Shown: one piece after another, positions 1 through 11,170 of the stretch
Layout of the letters: the number at the start of each line of letters is the position of its first letter
How positions within the stretch are numbered: position 1 is the stretch's first letter
Assembly: GCF_000001735.4 (NCBI RefSeq)
Contig: NC_003070.9
Location: 21,437,971 to 21,501,970 of the forward strand
From: Arabidopsis thaliana
Lineage: Eukaryota; Streptophyta; Magnoliopsida; Brassicales; Brassicaceae
Length of the DNA: 64,000 nucleotides
Direction of reading: 5' to 3'
The notes under the pieces: model-generated
Told to the model about the DNA's origin: nothing
The model's database searches: none
Seen by the model: the letters and a program-made list of their open reading frames with translations, nothing else
Made by a program: the position numbers and the translations under genes

Positions 1-919
1 GCCCACGAGACAAACAACCGAGGCGACAAAAGCGACACATATTTGCATCTCTAAGACCATTCTAAACACTTTCTCGTTACCATATCTCTTGGTCTTCACT
101 TGGAGTTTCTCGAACCCGAGTTGGATTAAGCAAAGAGATAATGAGAAAGCAATTGTAGCAGAGAAAGCTAACCAAGCTTGGATGTTGTATCCGAATTCTT
201 CGCCGTCATGAGGCTGTCCTCCAAAGTCAGGAGTACCGAGAACGTAAATCACAATAGTGAGTAATATCGATATGATGATCCATCTAGTAAACTTGAAACG
301 GTTAATGATGGCTGTTAAAACAGCGGTAAATATCAACTGTGTTGTGGAAATCAATGAGAAGATGCCATAGTTTGAGACTAATTTCCCGAGTGCGAACAAT
401 TTGCTGTGAGCAGCAACAAGAACACCAAGAGATAAGTAAAGGAAGAAGAGACGCAAGGAGAGGAAACTAGTATTGTTGGTTTCAAGGTGTTGTTTTGGTT
501 TAGGGAAAATGAAAAAGAGAGGGATGAGAATAGGAAACGCAGCGTTTTGGATCAGAGCTTGCGTCCATGTTCCTTTATATTGTAGATCTTGGTCATACTC
601 TTCTCGACGGTCTTGCTTCATTTGGACATAGAAGAAGTTCAAGAGAAGCATGACGAGAGAATCTCCGAGTAAGACTAAGAAAAGACATAAAGAAACAGAG
701 ATCCACCATTTTCTTTGTTTTAGCTCCAACGATCTTCTTGGACTCAAGATTTGGTCTGGTTCTGGATTCTGAACGTGTTCTGATTCTTCTGGTTGTTAAA
801 GAAAATATTTAGTTTTTATTTTGTTTTCGAGTACAGAAACAATATTATAAAACTTATGATAAGAATTTGAAATAATTACCATGTCTTGTTGTCTGTTTGG
901 AAGCTTTGGACATCTCCAT
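1..919 (-). CDS. purine permease (PUP) family transporter, copy 1, 3' end cut by window
   Basis: Member of the plant purine permease family (drug/metabolite transporter superfamily), which moves purines, cytokinins and related compounds across membranes with protons. Two exons are visible: 880-919 (ATG at 919, begins MEMSKASKQTT) and 1-788. They are joined by a GT-AG intron in phase 1, and the reading frame stays open to the window edge, giving about 276 residues. The rest follows the other two copies closely, including the motif KKWWIS-like start of the first membrane helix, SKLxALGKL and KFTRWII. By alignment with the copy at 3730-4902, roughly 120 C-terminal residues lie outside the window. 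The second exon has no stop or frameshift, so this looks functional. The exact substrate cannot be told from sequence. Confidence 0.88.
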
Positions 920-1473
920 TAGTTTTCTCTGGTACCTCTGAAGTCTGAACACCCTTAAATATGCAGATTTCATTCTCTGTGGAATGACTAGTTCTATCTT
1001 GCAATTAGAAAAGATCTTTCCACTATACCGTACGAAATCTTTTTGACAGATCAGAGTTGGTACTAGTCAAAACCCGGAAAGGTATTACTGTATATATTAT
1101 ACACCGCTACACAAGGTTAATTACTTAATTTAAACGTACATTAAAACCTCTATAAATTAATAATGTTGGAACATGATATTTTATTAATTTATAGAAACTT
1201 TTGTTTTAATTGTTAACAAAATATAAGTTAAACAATTTGATCAAAATAAAATTAATATTTTGGAGGTTATAAATTTTATAGTTTCAGACTTAAAACATTT
1301 AAAATTACAAATAAATGCAAAACAGAGAAAAAAAAATCAAACTAAAACAATCAACAAATAAATTACACAGTTGATCCATATCTATACAACATATTTTGGA
1401 CATTGACTTACAAGAATCAGAAAAAGAAACAAGAACAGATTGAGAAACACAAATATACAGTTGACATGAGAGA
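920..1473. other. intergenic, PUP copies 1-2
   Basis: AT-rich spacer holding the promoter of copy 1 (920 to about 1100) and the 3' flank of copy 2. The GACAGATCAGA..TTGGTA block near 1045-1065 recurs upstream of the other PUP copies. No gene or RNA recognised. Confidence 0.5.
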
Positions 1474-2762
1474 CTAAACTTCTACATTGTTCTCACTTTG
1501 GTTAAATTCCACCATCTTCTTCTTGTTTCTTTTGTGCAGAGTGTAGAAGTAAGATCCTAAAGCCAATACTGATCCTATCAAAGCACCAATTCTAGGCCAA
1601 CTAAAATCATCATCGATAAAATCAAATGCCAACACAACAATAAAAGCCATAAGTGGTGAAGCACACATATGAACAATATTACTAAAAACACTCGAAACAT
1701 AAAGCACCAAACCTATCAGCCCGACCGCCCAAACCTGCCACGACAAAGCCAACCCGACCAAACTCAGAACGTAATACGTTTCTCCTTTCTTAAACCTCTC
1801 GCTATCGCCTTTCAGCTCCTTATACTCACCACTCGCAAACAAACCAACTAGACAAACAACCGAGGCGACAGAAGAGACACATATTTGCATCTCTAAGACC
1901 ATTCTAAACACTTTCTTGTTACCATATCTCTTTGTCTTCACCAACAGTTTCTCGAAACTAAGTTGGACTAAACAGAGAGATAATGCGAAAGCAACTGAAG
2001 CAGCGAAAGTTAACCAAGCTTGGATGCCGTAGAAATGTTCATTTTCATCAGGCTCTCCTGAAAATACAGGACCACCAAAAGCATAGCTCACAAGAATGAG
2101 AACTATCGATATGATGATCCATCTAGTAAACTTGAAACGGTTAATGATAGCTGTGAAAATCAAGGTAAAGATCAACTGGGACCCTGAAATCAGCATGAAG
2201 AAGCCATAGCTTGAGTATAACTTCCCAAGTGCATACAATTTGCTGTGAGCAGCAACAAGAACACCAAGGGAGAAGTAAAGCAAGATGAGACGAATGGAGA
2301 GGAAGCGAGTATTGATGGTTTCAGGGTTTGGTTTTGGTGAAGGGAAAATGAAGAAGAGAGGGATGAGGATTGGAAAAGCAGCGTTTTGGATCAGAGCTTG
2401 CATCCATGTTCCTTTGTATTGTAGATCTTGGTTATTATCTTCTCGACGGTCTTGAACATAGAAGAAGTTCAAGAGAAGTATGACAAGAGAATCTCCAAGC
2501 AGGACTAAGAAAAGACATATTAGAACAGAGATCCACCATTTCTTTTGATTTAGCTGCAACAGTTGTCTTTGGCTCAAGACTTGGTCTGGTTCAGGATTCT
2601 GAACATGTTCTGATTCTTCTGTTGGTTAAAGAAAATTTGGAATTCTCAGTTTTTATTTTTTATTTTTAAGAAGACAATAAGAATAGAAACAATTTTTACA
2701 GAAGTTAAGACAGTGAAGTTACCATGTGTTGTTGTATGTTTGGAAGCTTCGGTCATCTCCAT
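1474..2762 (-). CDS. purine permease (PUP) family transporter, copy 2
   Basis: Complete PUP-type permease of about 394 residues in two exons. Exon 1 is 2723-2762 (MEMTEASKHTTTH then G) and exon 2 is 1474-2618; the phase-1 intron has GT and AG ends. The 40-base leader exon is homologous to the first 40 bases of the intronless copy at 3730-4902, which is why the start is placed at 2762 and not inside exon 2. The protein has about ten hydrophobic segments, for example the helix after KKWWIS, the SLGVLVAAHSKLYALGKL segment and the C-terminal VLALGSYFYTLHKR end, as expected for the family. Its promoter also resembles those of its neighbours. It sits in a head-to-tail array of three copies; copies 2 and 3 look closest to each other at the C-terminus (ENNVEV/ENNIDV). 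The substrate is not predictable. Confidence 0.92.
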
Positions 2763-3729
2763 GAGTTTTCTCTGGTGGATCTCTAAAGATTTAGATATGT
2801 AAATTTCATTCCCTGTAGATTTTCCAATTATTGAGAATGATTGAGGAGAGGCACATTAAACAATGACTAGCTAGTGGTGATTAAATTCTTTATAATAATT
2901 AGAAATATTACTAAAACTTATACAAAACCATGCGATCCTTTAGACAGATCAGATTTGGTATACTTTGAAAACGACTCATCAGTTGTGGTCCTTGAGGACA
3001 TCACTAGGCTATAATTTTATTCCTAACAATCATGTATTAAACATAAGTTAACCTAATAAACTGTCAATCATGATAGAGACTAGACTACTCACTTATGGTC
3101 ATGCTAAAACACATATTGAAAAACATTAATCAAATAAGCAAAAGTACATAAAGATCATTTAAAGCTCTTATATATATCTCCATAAACATAAGATCATCTC
3201 ATAAAATAGTTTACATCTCTAACAGGTTCCTTCAAGAACCACAAAAGTTTCTCTTAGAACCAAATCAAGAACAAGTACACATAAGAGCTAAAAGATAAAA
3301 GGGTGAAAAATATCTCTCTTGAGTGGCAATGTGGCATGACATGTTGAAGATCCAAGGAGAGTTATAAATAAATCTCTAGAGGAAAGGAAGGAAACTAAGG
3401 GTTTTTGTTCTTACAACGTAAAAATTATAGCCTATATATAGGAAAAGACTTGTGAACCCAGGTTAACCAGCTGTGAGAAAGATTTTTTTGTATCTATTTA
3501 TTAGTTATTACAATACTTTGTTGATGAAAGTAAGAGATAAATTGTAGTGACAAATCCTCATTAACAAAATATTGTAAGAGATAAATACAAAAAAAAAATC
3601 AAATCAAAATAATTAACAAATATGTTCCATAGTTTTCAGATCTATACAACATGTTTTAGACATTGACTTACAACATTCAGAAGAACAACAACATATTTTG
3701 AAACAGAAACAAACATTTGACATGAGAGA
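2763..3729. other. intergenic, PUP copies 2-3
   Basis: Promoter of copy 2 lies at 2763 to about 2990. The remaining stretch, about 3005-3440, is bounded by an inverted pair: TAGGCTATAATTTTA near 3006-3020 and TAAAAATTATAGCCTA near 3418-3433. This could be the ends of a small decayed transposon, or an LTR-like piece, since CCTATATATAGG looks like a core promoter. No coding potential seen. Confidence 0.3.
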
Positions 3730-4902
3730 CTAAACGTCAATATTGTTCTCTGTTTGGTAAAGCTCCACCATCTTCTTCTTGTTTCTCTTATGCAGAGTGT
3801 AGAAGTAAGATCCTAAAGCCACAACTGTTGCTATCAAAGTACCAATTCTAGGCCAACTAAACTCATCATCCATGAAATCAAATGCCAACACAACAAACAA
3901 AGCCACAAGTGGTGAAGTACACATATGAACAACATCGCCAAACACACCCGAAACATAAAGCACCAAACCCATCAGCCCGACCGCCCAAACCTGCCACGAC
4001 AATGCCAACCCGATCAAACTCAAAACGTAATACGTTTCTCCTTTCTTAAACCTGTGGCTATCGCCTTGCAGTTCCTTATTCTCGCCACTCGCAAACAAAC
4101 CCACGAGACAAACAACCGTTGCGACAAAAGAGACACAAATTTGCATCTCTATGACCATTCTAAACACTTTCTTGTTACCATATCTCTTTGTCTTTACCAA
4201 CACTTTCTCGAAACAAAGTTGGAATAAACAGAGAGATAATGCGAAAGCAACTGAAGCAGCGAAAGTTAACCAAGCTTGGATGCTGTAGAATTCTTCGTTT
4301 TCATCAGGCTCTCCTCCAAATTCAGGACTACCGAAAACATAAATCAAAATGCTGCCGATTATCGATAAGATAATCCATCTGGTGAACTTAAAACGGTTAA
4401 TAATGGCTGCGAAAATAGCGGTAAATATCAACTGAGTCGCGGAAATCAGCGTGAAGACGCCAAAGTTTGCGTATAATTTCCCAAGTGCAAACAATTTGCT
4501 GTGAGCAGCAACAAGAACACCAAGAGAGATGTAAAGTAAGATGAGACGAAAAGAGAGGAAACGAGTATTGGTGGTTTCTTGGTTTTGTTTTGGTGAAGGG
4601 AAAATGAAAAACAGAGGAATGAGTAGTGGAAACGCAGCGTTTTGGACCAGAGCTTGCAACCATGTTCCTCGGTATTGTAGATCTTGGTCACTATCTTCTC
4701 GATTGTCTTGAACATAGAAGAAGTTCAAGAGAAGCATGACTAGAGAATCTCCGAGCAAGACTAAGAAAATACATAAAGAAACAGAGATCCACCATTTCTT
4801 TTGTTTTAGCTCCAACGATCTTCTCGGACTCAAGATTTGGTCTGGTTCTGGATTTGCTGATCCTTCTGCTGTTGTCTGTTTGGAAGCTTCGGTCATCTCC
4901 AT
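3730..4902 (-). CDS. PUP18: purine permease (PUP) family transporter, copy 3, single exon
   Basis: Intact single-exon permease of 390 residues starting MEMTEASKQTT at 4902. It has about ten predicted membrane segments and a lysine/arginine-rich C-terminal tail (HKRNKKKMVE). Unlike the two upstream-numbered copies it has no intron after the first ~14 codons: the leader peptide runs straight into the EPDQILSPRR segment that begins exon 2 in the others. The length and the position next to the small membrane-protein gene fit what I remember of A. thaliana PUP18 (At1g57990), so that symbol is offered as a likely identification and not a proven one. A TATA-like box lies about 76 bases upstream of the ATG. 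Family role: proton-coupled uptake of adenine, cytokinin or related bases at a membrane; this member's substrate is unknown to me. Confidence 0.9.
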   Translation of the reverse strand: MEMTEASKQTTAEGSANPEPDQILSPRRSLELKQKKWWISVSLCIFLVLLGDSLVMLLLNFFYVQDNREDSDQDLQYRGTWLQALVQNAAFPLLIPLFFIFPSPKQNQETTNTRFLSFRLILLYISLGVLVAAHSKLFALGKLYANFGVFTLISATQLIFTAIFAAIINRFKFTRWIILSIIGSILIYVFGSPEFGGEPDENEEFYSIQAWLTFAASVAFALSLCLFQLCFEKVLVKTKRYGNKKVFRMVIEMQICVSFVATVVCLVGLFASGENKELQGDSHRFKKGETYYVLSLIGLALSWQVWAVGLMGLVLYVSGVFGDVVHMCTSPLVALFVVLAFDFMDDEFSWPRIGTLIATVVALGSYFYTLHKRNKKKMVELYQTENNIDV

Positions 4903-4977
4903 GATTTTTTTTCTTCTTCTTCTGGTCTCAACTTTTAAAGATTTGAAAATATGTAAATTTCATTCTCTGTGGATTTT

Positions 4978-4986
4978 TTTATATAG
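4978..4986 (-). promoter_or_regulatory. TATA box of PUP copy 3
   Basis: CTATATAAA on the minus strand, 76 bases upstream of the ATG at 4902. This is a plausible distance for a plant core promoter with a short leader. The flanking 5' region (about 5090-5160) is also recognisably duplicated upstream of copies 1 and 2 (around 1010-1060 and 2930-2980), so the array was duplicated together with promoter DNA. Confidence 0.5.
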
Positions 4987-5689
4987 TGGTTTCTAGTTTT
5001 GATAAATGGTTGAGGAGGAGAAGTGCGCGTTAAACAAACAATGACTTGTTCCACCTTGGCGGCGATATACTTCTTTTAGATAATTAAAAAAGATCACTAA
5101 AACTTATACGTAATCATGTGATCCTTTGACAGATAAGATTTGGTACTTTGAAAATGACTCATATTCAGTTTTGGACATAAAACACAGTTTCTACTTTCAA
5201 CCACGCTATTTCCGGAAAGCTATTATATACACTAAAGTTAATTTAAACGCAATATTCGGTTTGTTTATTTATTTTTTGTGTTGATTTGTAATAAATATCA
5301 TAGTAAAGAATTGTGTATCGATTTGTCGATTTTAATGATGTAGCAAAAAAAATTACAAATCTTACACGGATGAGACTGATCACACCTGATCAGTGAAAAA
5401 ATCTGATTTTAACTAGAAAGTTAATTTCGAAAACCAAATAAACAAACAAAAAAGTTGGATGTAAGTTGACTGCTAACAAATTTTCGGACAACAACAAAGA
5501 CTTTCAAAGAAAGTTACCTATACGTCTCGTTCCTACTTTAGAGGAACAAGTTGTAATGGAGACAGTCAACTCAACGGTCAAGTCTTGCGAACTTCGCATT
5601 TTTATATTCGGGGAAAACAACGTCGAACACGCTTATACAATACATGGATATGATTCAGACAACTAAGAATAAGATGTCTTCCCAACAAA

Positions 5690-7960
5690 TAAGAAAGCAA
5701 GCTGGATTTCAATAATTATCCATGTTCCATAATGAAGACTTGGTCTCTCAAAAAAAGAAAAAAAAAATAGTCTCTCAAACTTGTTTCGTTATTAGACTTT
5801 CGAGATATTCTTTTATTTCTTCTTATAATCGGTTAGACAATTAATCGATTAGAATTTATATTTGATGAATCAGTCTAACAATTTCAGAAGAAAGTACTTT
5901 TGTTAGAAATTTGTTATTAATTGTTTTTCGAAAATTTGTTGGAAACATGTTGTAAACTGTATATCACAATTTCTTTATTTGAAATTCTTGGTAATTATGT
6001 TGTAATTTGATGTTTTCTTTCAAAATAGATACTTTAAATCTCATTTTAGATGTGTTTTCAAAAGTCGTCAGAAATTCATCAAAAACCACAATTTTATCTA
6101 TCTTCATATTTTGGACCCAATTTAAATATGGTTCTAAATCCTTCAGAAATTAGTCGGAAATCGCAAAGACACTCAGTGTTAATATACATTTAGTTTTATG
6201 CGGTGAATTTTTAGTATAGATTTAAAGATTTGTGACGAATTTTCGATGAATTTGAACATATTCATCATAATTATATATTTACACCTCAACCATTTTTCCG
6301 ACAAATATATCCAAATTCATCAAAAAAAAAATAAAAAAAAATCGGTCGCTCTTTTAATTTCAAAATCATCTGAATTTAGTGTTGTTTTTGTTTCCTACAA
6401 ATTAAAGATGCAATAGGTCGCTCGAACTTCTTTTTTATATATTGAACTACAGCTCCGAATATTAACAGGCCACACGCTGAATTTCTTTTTTTGGCCCGAC
6501 TAATAGCTTAACTTTAGGGAGAAAATAAATAAATGGGGAAACTGTAACTTGAGATTTCCAATAAAATTGGCCGTTCAAATAGATATTTGATCGAGGGCCA
6601 CAACTATGTGCTTGATCAGCTTGCGTCCAAGCACAGCTGTAGACATTTGTCTCATTCAAACCAATGTAAAACAAGAGGGAAAAAACCCCCAATATAAAAC
6701 ATTAAACTCTTTCATTCTCTCTAATATTACTCTCGTCATATCTGTATGTTCCAATTTTTGTTTCTTATTCCTTATTTATCTAATCTCTTACTTTTGTTTT
6801 CTTTAATATATTTGTTACTAATCAATATTTACTTTGGATGACAATTTGATATTGTCTTTTATGGATTTTAATATTAAGCCTTTTGATTTAAATTATATTT
6901 ACTTTAAATTATTCTGGATGGTTTCTTATTTTTACTTTTTATGAAAACAATAATAAAAATATCGTTGAAATTTTGTCAAAAATTTTCTAATAAAATATGG
7001 CAATGAAAGATATATTAGGGCTGGCCTTGTCAGAATTTTTTAACTATCTTCTAGTTGGAAATTACCGATTATATCTCGAGCAATCTTTCTTGTGAAAAAT
7101 AGTCAGAATATTGACAGTAAATTTTGAGTTGCTTCCGACAAACAAGTCATTGTAATAAATATAAAGTCGTCAGAATTTGACCAGAAATTTTGAAGAATTT
7201 CTGACCACTATTTACAATGTATATTAATTAAAATTTACAATTAAAGTATATATGCATAATCCTAATAATCTATTAAACAAATTTATAATTTATTTAAAAC
7301 ATAAAATATCAATTAAAAATCAAACGATTTACAACAAGGAAATATCCCAAATTTCAACGAGTACTTCCGAGAAAAAACATGGTCGGAAAAATGCAGATAA
7401 ATTTCAGACAAATTTCCGATGTAAAAAATATTAGTTGAAAATTGGTCAGATTTTTTTGGTCAGACATTGACAGAAAATTTCTGACGAATTGTTGAGGAAA
7501 ATTTCTAATGAGTTTCCGTCAAAAATTTTTGTTTGAATGCATATATTTTCTTGTAGCCTCTACATTTTTGTTTCCGGTATATTCTCTTTGAGAAGGCGAG
7601 TCCAAATCGAGATGAATGTTTTGCATCATGGAACTAGAGTAGGCCACATCTACATATCCGTCCAACTCTTGAATCTTTTGATTAGCTTGGTTAAGTTTCA
7701 ATTGCGTCAAGATACTTCTGTTGCATTTGGAAGAACATTTTTCATAAGATTTTGTTTTTCATGGTCATGCTTTTTCTTGCGTGCGTGTATTGTCTATAAA
7801 AACATAGTATGAAATTTTGGACCACAATTCGATGAATTTTTATCTGTTAATTTCCACGGTTTACCGACAACATATATTTTATTAGAATTTTCCTATAAAG
7901 TTTCGACGACATCAAAAAATTTGTTGATGTTTGGAAAATTTTCTTAGCCATGTTTTCTTG
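5690..7960. repeat. decayed CACTA (En/Spm)-like repeat region
   Basis: The stretch is dense in degenerate, mixed-orientation variants of TTTCCGACGAAATT / GTCGGAAATT / CGTCAGAAATT (for example near 6065, 6145, 6300, 7130, 7175, 7375, 7480). This is the style of subterminal repeats of Arabidopsis En/Spm elements. TTTTCTTGTAG, the usual inner end of a CACTA terminus, occurs near 7547, and TTTTCTTGTAC near 7950. A short minus-strand open stretch (about 7519-7710, LNQANQKIQEL) could be a relic of a transposase-associated protein. I could not find the matching left terminus or a 3-bp target duplication, so boundaries are rough and the class is an inference from repeat style. Confidence 0.4.
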
Positions 7961-8266
7961 TACACATAGGAGCTGTGTCTCTTGTATACATATATTGGTC
8001 GTAAGCCTCAATACCGAGCTAGCAAAAGTTAGCTCTAGTCGCCTTATACATGTGAACTTAGCAGAATATCTTCAATTGGAGAAACGATACAGTAGTGATG
8101 GTTGTAATGGCAACCCAAGGTTAGCTACCTCGGTTCTTACTAAAAATAAAGAATCATCATAAATATTTAACCTAAAACTTCGATCCAGCAAGCAATTGTT
8201 CAAAGTATCAGAACAATTGATAAGTAATTATGATACAACGACTAAGCTAAGAGAGACAATACTTTA

Positions 8267-9089
8267 TTAGAGGTGGGAAGGCCAGCGAATGCCTTCTCTC
8301 CGGCAAGGAAATGGTGCCGGAAGAGCTACGTATGACGGTAATTTGTCTCCCGGCATCACCACTGACACATCTGACGTAGTCACCGGAACCTGCCATATCT
8401 CACGTGCTTAGGTTATGTCAAATGATTTATAAAGTGGTGGTTTACGTCAAAAAAGCAAAGTTAACAACAAAAACTCAAATGTTTCGAAAAGTATTAAAAT
8501 AAGACCTAACAATATGTTTGGGAAATTAGTTTTAGTGAATAAATAAGAAACTTTCAAGGTTTATTTTTTGTTAGTAATAGATTTTGAAGTTTTACTAAAG
8601 CTGTTTTTTTTAACAGACTGGGTTATCTGTAGACATTTATAAACTTCATTTTTGCTAATTTACCTTTTGGTGAAACTTCAAAGGGTTGTAGTTTTGTAAA
8701 AGAAAAGTCCCAAATTTAGTATGCTCTTTTTTTCAGAAAAAGGCGTAAGTAAATTCAAGTAATATCATATAAATTGTAGGCTACTAAGCTATCATAACAA
8801 AATGAGAATTGGGAAAGAATAAGGCACAAAGAATAAAAAAAATTATAATAATAGTGGTGTTTACCATAGAAGCTTTTTCAGCAAGTTTCTGAAACTGAGA
8901 AGAGTCATCAACATCGTAAGAAGAAGAATGATCGGACCTGAAGAGATGTTCAAGAATTGCCATTATGATGAACATTAAGATCAATATTGCAGTCGCCACA
9001 AATCCAAACGAAATCGCATTCATCGATGACCCTGAAGTATCCTTGGTTCTGTATATGCTCCATGTCCTTATCGACCTTGATTCGTTCAT
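8267..9089 (-). CDS. small single-pass membrane protein, unknown function
   Basis: Two-exon gene read from splice signals. Exon 1 is 8865-9089 (ATG at 9089, starts MNESRSIRTWSIYRTKD) and ends ATG before GTAAAC. Exon 2 is 8267-8398 after an AG acceptor, starts IWQVPVTTSDVSVVMPGDK and ends in a TAA at 8267. The phase-0 junction gives 118 residues. There is one strong membrane helix at about residues 24-45 (ISFGFVATAILILMFIIMAIL), a serine/aspartate-rich stretch, then a proline-rich tail with MPGDKLPSYVALPAPFPC. The layout (short basic head, one helix, conserved MPGD..P tail) looks like a conserved plant family, but I cannot name a function. By position it would correspond to At1g58007 of A. thaliana; that link is from memory. 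Confidence 0.72.
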
Positions 9090-10940
9090 CTTCAACCTTC
9101 ACCTTTTTTGCTCTTATGTAAGACGACACAAAATAGAGATGATACGAAGAAAGAACTTGGTTATTTAGTGTATATATATATATATCTATTCGCTATATTG
9201 AAGAGAATAAATAAACGACAAAAAAAAAAAAGATAGTCAAAAATACTAACGAGAGTTTGTGTGATAATAATAATATAGCACCTAAGGATTAGGAGGAGAC
9301 ATGATCTTGGTCCCTGAATCCTATAATCTCCTTCACTGTCTTCTACTCTTCTTAAAGTGATAGCTTCACACTTGTCGATGAGTCCATGACTTTCTTTATA
9401 TAATTGCTGTTTACCCTAAGAATCCTTTTTAGCTTTTTTTTCTTTAGTTCCCCTACTAAGCTATTACCATGTCTAAAAAAACTATACATTCCTTTTTGAA
9501 AATGAAAACAATCTGTAACTTAGATAGCTTTGTTGTTAATAAAGAGTTATTCGAGTTTAGAAATTTCAAAATTGTAGCCGACAGTTATTTTAGTCTTGAA
9601 ACAATCTTAATATATTCATAAATTTAAAAATTCAACAAAAAATATATCTATATTCTTTGAGTCTTGATCAAAGTATTGGTCGAAGCGGAAATATTAAAGG
9701 ATCGCTTAGTAGCCAAGAAATTTTGATGAGGTATGTGAAGTGAATCTCAAAAACATAGACTCGAGACTTGTTTGTCGAAAATAGTTTTTGAGCTGTAGGA
9801 ATGATAAAATCATGTTTGAATGGGGCAATTCGCAAAATAATACTTAATATTCGTTGAGAAGACGAACCATTGCGTTATATCCAAAATGATGCAGCCAAAA
9901 TCCTAACACAAATTTCACACCAACGAATCGAGCTAATCAATCACCACCATCAACCAACCATTGTCCTAAAATTAATTTAGTTAAGTCTTGGCATAAGGTA
10001 TCGTGAATAACTGAATATTCGTAGGTACGCAAATTTGGGGAACATGACAAAATGTAAAGACAAAGCTACATTCTACTCTCCCTTTACATCTTTCCATACT
10101 CCCTCTTAATCAAATATGTTTGTCATATAGTTAATAGTTTGTTAGAAAAATATTTATATCTTAAAACGGCTTTGATGTTTCATGTACCCTTATTAGTGGG
10201 TATATCTTTGTCGTTTTTTTGTCCACAAGAAGCAAACAACATAGAATAATGTGCAATATAAAAAGTTAAATAACATTACTATTAAGAATAATTATTATGG
10301 AAGATGGGTCCTTCATGTCATGATAAAGAAACAACAAAGAGAACCATTGGTATTTTCTAACCAAACAAAAACAACACCTTTTACTTTTTTGGAATTAGTT
10401 AATATTAATTAATTACGTAACTTAGGGAGCAATTATGAATAAATGTTCCTTTTATGTATCTGCATTGGGTTCGGATTTGATATAGATGTCCTGTGCACGC
10501 TTTCATTACCTAGGGTAAATATATGATTTCTGACTACATATTAAATAGGAATGTTCAATTTGGATTTCATATATATATATTTTTTTTGTTATCAATGTTA
10601 ATATGATGTATGCGGTGCCGTCTAGATCGATTAATTAAATAAGGTCTTGAATGGATGCTGATTTTCGATTCAGTTTTTAGATTTAGATTTTAGTTTTTAG
10701 ATTTTAGTTTTAGATTTTTGTTAGTTATTATATATTTTTTTTAAAAGCCTCTAAAAATTGGTTCTTGGTTTTTAAGAAAAATGACGTTGATTGAGTAAAA
10801 ACTAGATTTCCTAAATTTTAGAAGAACTAAAAATATAATTTTTCTAAATTGTAGGGAAACCAAAATTTTAAAATCTAGTTTTATCACTTGACTGGATTAT
10901 GAAAATCTAAGCGACGTAAAATAAAAAAAAAGAATAATGA
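9090..10940. other. gene-free AT-rich stretch
   Basis: Promoter side of the small membrane-protein gene, with a TA microsatellite at about 9170-9185, then AT-rich DNA without long open frames. A short run of TTTTAGATTTTAG-type repeats lies near 10674-10725. Nothing else recognised. Confidence 0.5.
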
Positions 10941-10944
10941 AAAT

Positions 10945-11170
10945 CTAAGCTTTTTTCAATCTGGCATAGAACTTGGCCCTTTCCTCACTATTCTTGAAAC
11001 CTGCGCAATGAGAAGCCGTATCAATGAAGATGAGCTTGATTTCCTCCACAGCAACCCTCGAGGTGTGCTTCACCTTGACCTTCAAATAGTCTTCCTTCAC
11101 TACACCCTAACGCGTTAATCCTCCCATCGGTGTGATTTCCTTCTCGGTTCTATCGAACTCAGTTATTGGG
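10945..11170 (-). pseudogene. ribosomal protein L3 (RPL3) 3' fragment, pseudogene
   Basis: Minus-strand translation gives ITEFDRTEKEITPMGG, then LTR and a stop, then VVKEDYLKVKVK, then TSRVAVEEIKLIFIDTAS and an ERAKFYARLKKA end with TAG at 10945. This follows the C-terminal portion of cytosolic 60S ribosomal protein L3 (DRTEK.ITPMGGFPHYGVVK, TSR.A.EEIKLKFIDTAS). It carries a TAG where the PHYG segment should be and lacks about 18 codons in the middle. There are no introns across this portion, so it may be a processed copy, but only the last ~90 codons remain and no poly(A) or target duplication is clear. Non-functional. Confidence 0.75.

Noticed and set aside
5466..5666. 66-codon plus-strand frame near PUP copy 3
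   Set aside because: No ATG start, no recognised domain, and surrounded by AT-rich repeat-like DNA; likely chance.
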